DNA from: Perkinsus chesapeaki | Taxonomy: Eukaryota > Perkinsozoa > Perkinsida > Perkinsidae | Length of the DNA: 24,348 nt | Reading direction: 5' to 3' | NCBI GenBank assembly: GCA_013115145.1 | Contig: JAAPAO010000544.1 | Location: forward strand, 1-24,348 | Shown here: in pieces, positions 1 to 8,900 of the stretch | Layout of the letters: each line of letters starts with the position of its first letter | How positions within the stretch are numbered: position 1 is the first letter of the stretch | The notes under the pieces: model-generated | What the model was told of the DNA's origin: nothing | Database searches by the model: none | The model's input: the letters and a program-made list of their open reading frames with translations, nothing else | Position numbers and translations under genes: made by a program

Positions 1-53
1 TACGTAGGATCTACATTGCACATCCCTTTTCCCTTGCACATTTTCCTGAAGTC

Positions 54-818
54 TTGCAAGGGGTTCTCTGGGATCTACGGCTCACTCCAAGCAGTATCAC
101 GAAACTACCTCCATATTGTATCTTCTTTGGTCGACCACCTCCAGGTCTTGGTGTTTACCCAACATGGAATTTGGGAGATGCGGAAATCATCTGTGATATC
201 CTGCAAGAACGACGAGATTCGGCACTAGCTCGCAGTACGGAAAATGCTTCTCCGATGACTTTCCGCCCCAGCCAGATCGTGTACTGTCGTGATCGCCGAT
301 ACGATCGGCAATGTAAAGTAGCCAATCGATGGTTCCCGGCTGTTCTCCTAAGTGCGGAAGGAGTGAAAGCTACTTTACTCGATCCTGCGAAAAAGGTTAT
401 TGTCCGTCATGTTCGTGAACTACATCCCGATCCTGGTCTAGCTACTACACGATCTTCACAACGTCTACTTAGTCCGTCAAGTCCTTTACAGTCTCAGCCT
501 CGGGCTCTTGATTCTGATGTGATTCATGTCTTACCAGCTACTCCACCAGTACTAATATCCCCGTTATCTTCAACGCCACCAGATGATCATTCTGTTCTCA
601 ATTTTACCTCTAGCTCCTCTTCGTCTACTCCTCTATCGACTTCCTCTGTTCCAACTGACCACTCTATGGTGTCTGGGAATTCTTTCCAGACAACCTCTTG
701 GGAATCGGCTAACAGTGGTGGTCCGGTACGACGTTCTCGACGAGCTCCAATGAGATTCGATCCTACTGGTTCTGCTAATGTCTCTAGTTTTGATGATCAG
801 CTCTATCCCATCCGTTGA
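54..818 (+). mobile_element. Ty3/gypsy-type retrotransposon pol, C-terminal part
   Basis: An open frame enters at the left edge and stops at 816-818. It starts with what looks like the end of an integrase catalytic domain (a FFGRPPP segment, like the LFGR-P motif common at this point). A compact C-terminal domain follows (VYCRDRRYD, RWFPAVLL, then VRHVRELHPDP, as in retroviral-type integrase tails that end in R-HV-L-P). After it comes a long Ser/Thr/Pro-rich tail ending with RRSRRAPMRFDP, similar to the RRS-R-R-PP-R tails of gypsy polyproteins. Protease, reverse transcriptase and RNase H would lie left of the window. The Met at 54 is not a real start. The class is inferred from tail motifs only; a copia element is less likely. 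Whether the frame is still active cannot be judged from this piece. Confidence 0.72.
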
Positions 819-821
819 CTC

Positions 822-837
822 GGAGGGAGAGAGGAAA
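822..837 (+). other. Polypurine tract of the retrotransposon
   Basis: An uninterrupted run of 16 purines (ggagggagagaggaaa) begins four bases after the pol stop codon. This is where plus-strand priming takes place in LTR retrotransposons, immediately before the 3' LTR. Confidence 0.6.
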
Positions 838-838
838 C

Positions 839-1048
839 CTGCGATATAGTGACTTCAACATCTCGCGCGCGGTGCATGCGTACAACCAGCAATAGTAGCA
901 GCTGACACCCAGATATCGATCGGGTAATCGACGGCTGGCGCCTCGCACCGAACGCACTCACAATTGAGCCTCGTCTCATTTTACCACACTGCCTAGCGTT
1001 ATAGTGCACGTTTACCACTTGAGAGAAAATAAAACTCAAGCTTCACGT
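839..1048 (+). repeat. Probable short 3' LTR
   Basis: The segment directly follows the polypurine tract and starts with TG (tgcgatatag). It holds an AATAAA signal at about 1027-1032. It ends near 1045-1048, where similarity to the downstream flank of the secreted-protein genes begins. The 5' LTR is not in the window, so neither end can be confirmed by comparison. The right boundary is an inference from where the neighbouring repeat starts. Confidence 0.35.
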
Positions 1049-1054
1049 CTTCAA

Positions 1055-1400
1055 CTATGACTCAATGTGTATCCGACAATTCTGGAATTTTCTGGCTCAG
1101 TCCCAGTCGGCTGTGGTATAGCCTCTGACATCTCTCGGTGATCTGAAATCGCCATTCACTTCTCAATGTCAATCATATGGGTGAGCATATCATTTACTTT
1201 CACATATCTTAGCGCGACCCTTAGCTTAAGGGCCTCAAGGAGTATCACTCGATTTCGATACTCACTTACTATGGCGCATGACCGGTCCGATTCATACTTG
1301 TAGCCTCGGACTGATCATCAGTCACTAGTAGGAATCCTACTGTAGGATTCGCTATCCGAAATTCTACGACTTGAAAAGGTATTGCGTTGTTTTCGTAAAT
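1055..1400. repeat. Downstream-flank repeat, copy 1
   Basis: This non-coding block matches, in the same order, blocks at about 1818-2185 and about 4845-5165. Shared landmarks are a gtgtatc-ga- segment near 1065, gatct-aaatcg near 1141, cacatatcttagcg near 1201, cttgtagcctcggact near 1297, and a tattgcgttg segment near 1380. Copies 2 and 3 follow the relic and the intact secreted-protein gene, so copy 1 is probably the 3' flank of a third gene. The body of that gene is missing and the retrotransposon end lies in its place. Confidence 0.6.
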
Positions 1401-1539
1401 ACACTCAAGCTGGTAGTTCAAAACTGCGGAGGAGAGCATCATGCCTCTTCGTCACAGCTGGAGACTGTTCGAGAATATTGTGGGGCCCCATGTGGGCAAC
1501 CAGCAGTTAGCTACAAGCTATGTAGCCATAGCGACAATC

Positions 1540-1797
1540 AGAGGAATAATCGGACGTTTAGGAACCCTCGATTTGATGCGGAACAGCCATCAATTCAGCT
1601 TCACGATCCCTACGGTGGGGGATGGTAGCCGCAGTGTTACTCAGTTCCAAGAAGAAGTTAGAAAAACCTGCCACGGCCGTTATAGCCTTTTCCTAGAAAA
1701 CTATAGTTATCTGATTTTCGCAACTCCTTCAACCTTGTTAACAGAGGCCGGAGGTAAACGTATAATCCTTGAGGGGAACGAAGCCCAATGCTACTGA
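1540..1797 (+). pseudogene. Truncated copy of the secreted-protein gene
   Basis: The last 75 or so codons of this frame match the C-terminus of the intact protein encoded at 4051-4818. Shared stretches are HQFSFTIPTVGDGSRS against DQFSFTIYTVKDGSRS, then FQEEVRKTC against FQEEVGKVC, and YLIFAT, LLTEAGGKRI against VLTVAGGGRI. DNA similarity is also high in this part. Upstream of about 1540 the likeness fades, and no signal peptide or N-terminal two thirds can be found, so the copy is a relic. A Met at 1441 opens the frame but has no support as a start. The stop is at 1795-1797 and the downstream flank repeat (copy 2) follows directly. Confidence 0.65.
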
Positions 1798-1817
1798 GCG
1801 ACGCTAAGTTAGCGACG

Positions 1818-2185
1818 TCAACCATGGTTGAACGTGTATCTGATGTACTACGTGACCTTCATTGAAGTATAAGAATATCATATTTAACTATGGTTGGATA
1901 TAATCTATGCTTTATGATATCGCACAATGATCTAAAATCGTTTTTCGCCATATAATCTGAGCAGCCTAACATATGGCTAAGCACAAACTGCGCTCCATAT
2001 CTTCGACTGAGACCTTCCACATATCTTAGCGACGCTAGTTAGCCTCACTCTGATGGGGTCTTATTCGCGTCCGGTCATACTTGTAGCCTCGGACTTTTCG
2101 CACCTGATGAGATTCGCTAGCCGGATTCCGGCTGCCGGAATTTTCGCGACTGGAGATGATATTGCGTTGATAGTTGCATAAATCA
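1818..2185. repeat. Downstream-flank repeat, copy 2
   Basis: Second copy of the flank seen at about 1055-1400 and 4845-5165, starting about 20 bases after the relic's stop. It keeps acgtgtatctgatg, the gatctaaaatcg segment, cacatatcttagcg, the long cttgtagcctcggact match at about 2080 and gatattgcgttga near 2158. It also contains a small palindrome, gccggattccggc, at about 2120. Confidence 0.62.
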
Positions 2186-2189
2186 CCTA

Positions 2190-3978
2190 CATTACATTAT
2201 GTACTGGTAGTACATTGCGAGGCTATCTGAGTATATGCTACTCTGAGAGACTATGGTTCCTCTCCAATTATAGACGTATGAATCTAAGTGTGATCCATGC
2301 AAATTGTCTCAAACGGTTTGAGTGAAACCCAACTCCCCAAAGCATTGGAAACCAGAAGCGAGGGCGACCGTTGCAATAGTCCTGCGGCAGGACTCCTGTC
2401 ACTGGAGCCGACCATGTAGCTACTGGGTTAGCAGTCTCCCCTGTAAAGGCCTTTAGTAGAGGTATTGTCGACAACGGCTTGATTAACTCCCGGTTCTGAT
2501 AAAAGGGTGGAGCAAATATGAATCACTGATTGGAAATCAGCATTGTTGATGTGGTGTTGGCTCTACACTGTAGAGCACGTGCGACTCGCAAGTTGCAATA
2601 ATCTGATGGACCCCTTGGTGAGTTACATATGACTGGCGCCCCATAGTCACTATGGCGTAGTGCTCTCGGCTCAGATAGCTTTTGTAAGGCACGCGGTCGC
2701 TCTGCATTCCACCACACAAATTTCTCGCACACAAGCTCGTCGCTTCACCTGTGGAACGAGTGCATGGGCTAGTGCCACTGTCCACAACTCTGAATTAAAT
2801 GATATCCTGGTTACCTGCGTGACGCGAGCTTCACCGCTGGTGAATCACCAGCACCGCTGCAGTGTGCCGCATGCCGCGCCGGTAATGCGCGTCCTCCGAC
2901 TTATTGGAAGTGCCCCCCACTAGAGCCATTGATTTTCCCTTGCTCGCCGCCGTTGGGCGCGCGCCGCAAGTGAAGCTTAGCTTCAGTCCGACTGAATCAG
3001 TCGCTATGTGTTTGCGTGCCCCTTCCAAGCTGCGGGGGAACTCGCAAAGTAGCCCATTGTTCTTATCGTAGTCCGGCCGTAACGGCCCTAGTGGATCGAA
3101 TTGTTAGTCATTATCAACCTCATTTCCTAATGAATGACTCAAATTCTTATGAAGTTGCCGAGTTGTCACTGGGAAGAACTGTTCTTGAGCCACAAGACGC
3201 TACACCGCGCATGAAGAACGCATGTACACCAACTATGCAAGGAGTCCTTGCCAAGGACCAACTTCAGGGCCTGAAGTTCAGGCTCGGCATCAAAAATCCT
3301 ACAATGCCTATCGCCAGGAAGTAGATGGTTCAGCTTTCTACCCTAAATCTATGCCCCACTATGCGAAGGTCACACGTTTGAACTCCGATCTGAACTTCGG
3401 ACTCTTAATTGCACGCGGGAGCGCCAGGCCATCAGCGTCGTTTCGGTAAGGGCTACCTACGCTCTGGGTCGAGATTGATCACTCTCTCGATATAGTACTA
3501 CTCCTTTCCCCACAACTTATCATGTCCCGAAGAATATCACTATATCCTGGAGGGTTGTCTGATGGATTAAACATCCGCCATCCCCTTGATAGCTATCGAG
3601 CCCGATATCTATCAGCTAAGCAGAGTAATTGTGTTTGCGTACACATAGATTGGTGTAGATCTTAGGTGCAGTTAGTGCGCTGATACCTGTTGTCCCACGG
3701 TCGTAGTATCTCGCTCAAGCTCCTTGGTTGTGTTATCATTAGGAGTTCATCAACTGATACCGCGACACCTACCGAGGAAGCTAAGCCACCGAGAGTAAGC
3801 CTAGTTCACTAAGGCTTAGCTTAGTGACTAAGCTATGGGAGCAATTATGGATAACTCCTCCGGAATCCTACGAATATCTTTTCTTCAGTATTCATTTTTA
3901 CACACACTGTTTTTATACACATTCACAGAGCCTATTCCTAATAGCATAATATGCTAAACATATGCCTCCTGAACTTTC
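2190..3978. other. Region without a supported gene
   Basis: No frame here shows a recognisable protein. The best open stretch, 3016-3324 (+), has protein-like composition in its second half but no known motif and no splice context I can support. The segment around 2820-3060 is visibly more GC-rich than its surroundings and contains several short palindromes. From about 3430 to 3970 the sequence is AT-rich and looks intergenic, with a short hairpin (cactaag / cttagtg) at 3805-3824. Confidence 0.5.
2830..2852. repeat. Two overlapping perfect palindromes
   Basis: The hairpin ttcacc-gct-ggtgaa occupies 2830-2844. A second hairpin, gctggtga-a-tcaccagc, occupies 2836-2852 and has eight-base arms. 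They share bases 2836-2844, so only one can form at a time. No function is assigned. Confidence 0.5.
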
Positions 3979-4019
3979 ATGACATGCCTTCGACATATTT
4001 TATGTCTCATTTCTCAGTT

Positions 4020-4050
4020 TCAAATATTTCAGGTTATACCTTTAGCAAAC
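4020..4050 (+). promoter_or_regulatory. 3' splice site before the secreted-protein start codon
   Basis: A pyrimidine-containing tract ending caaatatttcag, with its AG at 4031-4032, lies 18 bases before the chosen ATG at 4051. It could be the acceptor of a 5'-UTR intron or a spliced-leader trans-splice acceptor, which is the usual way that Perkinsus mRNAs are capped. It supports starting translation at 4051 rather than at the in-frame ATG at 3979. Confidence 0.4.
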
Positions 4051-4818
4051 ATGTCCATCTTTCTGACCTGTCTGACCTCTACTCTCCTCCTGAGGTCTGG
4101 CAGTGCCCAACAAGTTGGTAGATATGTCCTGGATACAAAATCTTATCACATGGCCTTCAACATCTATCAGAGGGAGGGGGTGTATTTTCAATTCCAGTGC
4201 AAGGATACCGCAGGGCGGCCTATTGGTGATATGCTCAGCGACGGCCCCTATTATCTTCTTCAAGGCCCCAGACATCGCGACTTCACGATAGATTTTGAAG
4301 ACGCCCACGAAGGTGTAGATCACTGGTACATTGAAATCAGGTTTGGTTGCCACCACGCTATTGTTCCCCAACCAGGCGACCTTTTGAACATCACCTACTT
4401 GACTCCTGATATAATATCTACCGTTTTCTTAGCCAACACTGTAGTACTCAAGAGGGTTGCTCTCGAACTGAGCCCTGGGCCGTTCAGGTTTCCCTACAAG
4501 AACGCATCCAGCTTTGATGGTATTATTGTCGATTACACGGTTGGTCACGATTCTACGGTAGTTATGCAAGTCGTGTGCTCGGGGATCACTACTGATTTCT
4601 GGACTTTTCCTCTGGTTCGTAACGATGATCAATTCAGCTTCACTATCTATACGGTGAAAGATGGTAGCCGCAGTATTAGTAAGTTCCAAGAGGAGGTTGG
4701 AAAAGTCTGCCCCTATGAAACTTTCCCAGAAGACTTCAAGTATCTGATCTTTGCGACCCATTCAACCGTCTTGACTGTGGCCGGAGGTGGCCGTATACCG
4801 CTTGAGAGGAAGAATTAA
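4051..4818 (+). CDS. Predicted secreted protein, family of unknown function
   Basis: A single-exon frame of 255 residues. It opens with a clear signal peptide (MSIFLTCLTSTLLL, small residues GSA before QQ), so cleavage near residue 20 is likely. The frame is open 24 codons further upstream, but a splice acceptor at 4031-4032 and the signal peptide favour this start. The mature part is rich in beta-prone segments, has four cysteines (in QCKD, FGCHH, VVCSG and KVCPY), two NIT/NAS glycosylation sites, and no membrane segment after the signal. The C-terminal 70 residues are the best conserved part when compared with the relic at 1540-1797. I do not recognise the family. A lineage-specific secreted protein is the likely answer. 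The surrounding gene relics and repeated flanks show that it belongs to a local multigene array that has been shrinking. Confidence 0.68.
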   Translation: MSIFLTCLTSTLLLRSGSAQQVGRYVLDTKSYHMAFNIYQREGVYFQFQCKDTAGRPIGDMLSDGPYYLLQGPRHRDFTIDFEDAHEGVDHWYIEIRFGCHHAIVPQPGDLLNITYLTPDIISTVFLANTVVLKRVALELSPGPFRFPYKNASSFDGIIVDYTVGHDSTVVMQVVCSGITTDFWTFPLVRNDDQFSFTIYTVKDGSRSISKFQEEVGKVCPYETFPEDFKYLIFATHSTVLTVAGGGRIPLERKN

Positions 4819-4844
4819 GCCTCGATGCTATTTCGCTACATCAT

Positions 4845-5165
4845 CGACAATGACTGGACATGTATCTGATTCATTGCGTTGTTGCTGGTTTTGCATGCTT
4901 GTCATGGTTGAATCGAGCTATAATCCTATGATCTAGTCCCGGTTAACTGTGATAGAGCCGCATACAGAGATCTCAAATCGCTATCAAATGCAGCTGTCGG
5001 TGCTACTTCACTGAGCTTAGTGCTTCAAGCATCCATAGGTGTTCTTTCACCTATGCAGAGTGATATTCTCTGGTATTCTTCACTAACCATGAGAACGGCA
5101 TCAGTAGTATCAGCTGATCGATTATCTTTCACTGGGCATGGATATTGCGTTGTTACGATGAGCTA
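4845..5165. repeat. Downstream-flank repeat, copy 3
   Basis: Third copy of the flank, here behind the intact gene. It keeps acatgtatctgattc near 4858, the gatctcaaatcgc segment near 4970 and gatattgcgttgtt near 5141. It is more diverged than copies 1 and 2 and lacks the cttgtagcctcggact block in recognisable form. Confidence 0.5.
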
Positions 5166-5560
5166 TCCAGGTTGGAGCTTGCAGAGCCAGGTCGAAAGAA
5201 AGCTGCACAGTCGTATGAAACTATCTGCACGATACTTCTATCACCTATATAGCACCTACAACATAGCTCATCATAACGCACGAAGCTGGTGACCGCTAGC
5301 ATAACGGAATCTCATACTGCATCTGGTTCCGTAAGATTTGTTGCAGGCTCCTTTCAATCTCAAACATCGGAGATGATGGCAATTCGATGCCTAGCGGTAG
5401 CTTTATGTAGTTCAGCTGACATGTCGCTCTCTACAAGAGGCTTCGCATATGGAAATCCAAACATTCTTGATATTCTTGAATTGGAAACGCAACATTTCAC
5501 TCACCACGGAGATATTCATCAATCACACGGACTGCGCTTCAGTAGCACACCTGCCTCTAG
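5166..5560. other. No supported gene
   Basis: A 123-codon plus frame (5289-5660) is open here but has no recognisable motif. Its last third overlaps a better coding frame (5561 onward). It may contain 5' exons of the COMM-like gene, but I could not link it by phase. Confidence 0.4.
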
Positions 5561-5950
5561 GAACTTAATACTGAAGCCTTGTTCGGCGTCAGTGCCCATC
5601 GTGGCCTCGCGCCAGAGGTCGCTTCGCCCGTTGCATACTCGACGCAGGTCCAGCACCTAGTCGAGACATATATCGAAGATGAAGGGGCTCAGGAGGCATT
5701 CCTGGCTCACCTTGAGAGACTCGGATGCGATCGCGCCAAAAATGATAGCTGAGACGCACTGCAGTGCTAGTTCCAGCCGCGTGGACGATGTGAAGTGGAG
5801 GAGCGAGTTTCTATGCAGGAGACGGGAGCAATTAGCGCCATTTTATGTATGCGAGATACTCCTGCTGGGTAATAGTGCGTTACGCACTGTTTTCATTCAC
5901 TTTTTCAACGTGTGTTCAAGACAAGGGGCATCTCACGTTACGTGAGTCAC
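5561..5950 (+). CDS. Possible COMM-domain (COMMD-like) gene, partial model
   Basis: After a 3' splice-like site (cctgcctctag at 5550-5560) a frame with strong protein character runs to a stop near 5750. It is helical and Leu/Glu-rich (VQHLVETYIEDEGAQE, FLAHLERLGCD), as in the N-terminal helices of COMMD proteins. In another frame from about 5775 comes RVDDVKWRSEF, which fits the conserved start of the COMM domain (L-D-dv-W-r), then LAPFYVCEILLLGNS, resembling the beta-strand that follows. COMMD proteins bind each other in the Commander/CCC endosomal recycling complex. The join between the two blocks is not resolved, the start is unknown, and a frameshifted pseudogene is possible. The 3' end lies antisense to the last exon of the LRR gene. 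Confidence 0.35.
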
Positions 5951-8900
5951 GTAGTGTATTGAAGAGGCTTCTTACCTTGCTAAAGAGAGATCGGTGATCT
6001 TTGAGTTCTTGCTTGCTATGAGCTCCGCCAATTCCAAGAAGCCCCGTGGACCAATACTATTGCTTCCAAGGTCTACCAACTTGATACCCTTCGGGCTTGA
6101 TTGGATTCCCTCGACAAGTCGCAAGACTCCATCGCTTGTTATACAATTCCGCCTACCGAAAGATAGCGCTCGAGTGAATATACGACCATTGGGTGATATG
6201 GCCCAGAATGGTTACGATAACTGCGGAGCAGATGTGATGGAGGTAAACTTTGAAAACTTCACCCACCAAAGGATTAGCGAGATTATCTCACTCTCTCTTA
6301 TCTCTAACCAGTGGGGTATTCCCCACCGGCTACGGAGAATTCAGCAAGGTCCTCGCTTTTATTGAAATAACCGCCCCCTTATGGCCCATAAGTTATGGGG
6401 GCGCTTATTTTCGTTTATTTTTCCACTGTAGGCATTCTAAACCTCTCAGCTAGCGCTACCTAAGATCCAACGCTTCGAGCGAGGGTAAGTCCTTCAAGGC
6501 TTTGGCCAAACACTCCACACCATCATCGCCCAGACCTGAAGAAAACTCCGGTTATTCAGTACGGTCAGCTCCGATGATGCTCGGCCCGAGCAGCTCGGGT
6601 CCACCACGTCCCGAAGCCTCACAGGTTGCCGATAGGTCTAGCCGTTTTATAGACTTAGCGGAGGATCCCAGCCATCGACTAAGGCCTGTCACCCACGCGC
6701 AGCCAAACGTTGCATTGCTGCGGAAAGCAAAGCTTATTAGGGAGCTAGCCTTGGAGTTTGTAGATTGGTTGAGCTCCCACACAGAGACGGGACTGAGAGA
6801 GAATTGCGAAAGGCATCACACCACTATCAGTAGACGGTAAAGCATACTTCAAGGATAATCCTTCGAAAGTGAAAGAGTTGCTCATCTCGAGTAGTGTTAG
6901 CAGCACGTCCGCTTCTACACTTATGGGTATAGGGGGTTGTCTGACCCTGAACAACAGGAAGGTAAATATTCTCCACAATGGCGACACCCTCCAAAACACA
7001 CATGAACAAAGATGACTCACTTTGATACTTCTTGGAGGCCTGCTCTTTGTCTTCGCTGGCTCCAAAGCGTACTCGCTTGCCTAACGAGATACTATACAGC
7101 TCGTACTGCCAAGTTCTGGCCGTGCCTGCATTGGCCTACATTGGCTTACATCTCAATAGACGTCGAGGTCGTTGCGACCGTGCCCATCCTCAAATCAGGA
7201 CGCCTCGCTTTGGCACCTGTAGGAACTATGAATCATCTACTGCGGTCTAGTTATTGGCGCAAAATTAGCCACCGTAAAAGTGTCTTGGCGGAAATTTGAG
7301 CGTTACATGATTCTAGCACATACCAGGTTCTGTTCGACCCGGGATCAACCATGCATGCGGTTTTACCAGACGGCGTTCGACGAATAAAGGTCATCAGACG
7401 AAACTATGCGGCTGACGTTTCATCGCCGCAATGGCAAATTGCGAATTACTCTGCTACTGTTTCACCTTCTGGCACATGACCACCAATAACAATCGATGCT
7501 GCGACGTCTGTTGGCAGCGTCTTGAGCAGTTCAGTGACGCTCGTGAACACAGAATGGACCTGAACGGTTGGGCGGCACGGTTACCGAGTAACGCTTCATT
7601 GAGTCCAGGCATGTGAATAGACCACTCTAAATCAACGAGTTACGGGCTGGGAGCTGAAAGGAACTGCCCTGGATCATGACCTGCTCATCGGAGTCTCCGG
7701 CATTCAAGTTGATGCTCACGCTTGCACTATATACGTGCAGAGCGTCAGCCAACAACGACAACAGCAAACTATCATGCTTGGAAATCCGAGCTCGAGGTGA
7801 AGTATGTACAACCTGCGCTGAATCGATGAGGGCATTGCAGAGGAATCATCATTACGAGCTTTCCCGTCTCCCTGCTGCTGGCCAAGTCGATGCCGTTCAA
7901 CTGCTTTAGCGCAGGAAGCGATCTGACGGCTCGCACGAGATCGAAGGCAGATCTCGGGTTTATCCTGGGGCAGTCTTTGAAGGAAATGCACCTGAATAAC
8001 ATCCCTTTAAACCGAAGTCTTCAGGAAAGACTTCTAGTTTAATTGAAGTTAATGATGGGTTAAACTTTCGGAATGTCATCTCACAGTGAGAGTATGAACT
8101 TGAAAATATTAGGAGATTACTTCGAGCTGTTGGTATGAGCTTTCGACTCTAACAGCATATTACTAATGCTGCTCAATCCTGCGTCAGTTACATAGGGGGC
8201 TCCTTCAAGGCAGATCTTCTCCGAGATGGTTGCGTTCCTGGTCACAAGATGGATAGGGATCTACTACTAGAGAGTAATGTACGTCAAGGTAGTGTGGGAG
8301 CAAAGGCGTCCCTAAAGTTATTGACTACACTAAAGAATGGTGAAAGCTTATTTAATACCGACCAGTAGCCATCATGGCTACCAGATACAAAACGAGTATA
8401 ACAGGTGTGGTTAGTAGAGACCGTGAAAGCTCAGCTTAGCTGAGTCAGCAACATTACAGGTCATTTACAGTTATTTACATTATTTGTATTTATTTGTATG
8501 AGGTCGGTAAGCGTTATAATTACAACTAGTGCACATCGTAACATACCAGACGAGTCAGGTGAGTGTATCCTATAGACTAGCAAATTGCTAGTTGCAGGAA
8601 TTGGTGATTGTAAACAGTGCCAGGAGTAATATAGGTATCAGTTACAGGTACTATGGGTAGACAGCTGGCAACCTAATGCATACTCACCCGGACCTCAAGA
8701 GGTCTATAAACTTCGCCAACCCGTAGTCCGTGATATTATCTCCAACCAATGACAGAGGAAAAGTAGACTCATCTCCAACGTTCAGTTTTGACCTCAATGC
8801 TGCAGCAAGTGCGAGGCTGAAATAAACTCGTTATTTATGTGTCATAAACCGAGCGTGAGGTCAAGGTCTGTTTATGCGTTGAACTCACCTCAAGTCATTC

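Noticed and set aside
803-1039. Minus-strand 78-codon frame behind the retrotransposon
   Set aside because: It covers the polypurine tract and probable LTR and has no protein motif.
7010-7900. Plus-strand fragments resembling a pepsin-like aspartic protease (a LFDPGST segment near 7335 and a signal-peptide-like run near 7025)
   Set aside because: The pieces lie in different frames broken by stops, and the active-site motif is altered. The minus strand over most of this span gives in-phase LRR exons with proper splice sites, so the likeness is probably a shadow.
8461-8587. Terminal exon of the LRR gene (42 codons, stop at 8461)
   Set aside because: It is in phase with the preceding donor but shows no LRR pattern and is low-complexity towards the end. 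An equally good phase match leads to 8121-8237, where LRR sequence resumes.
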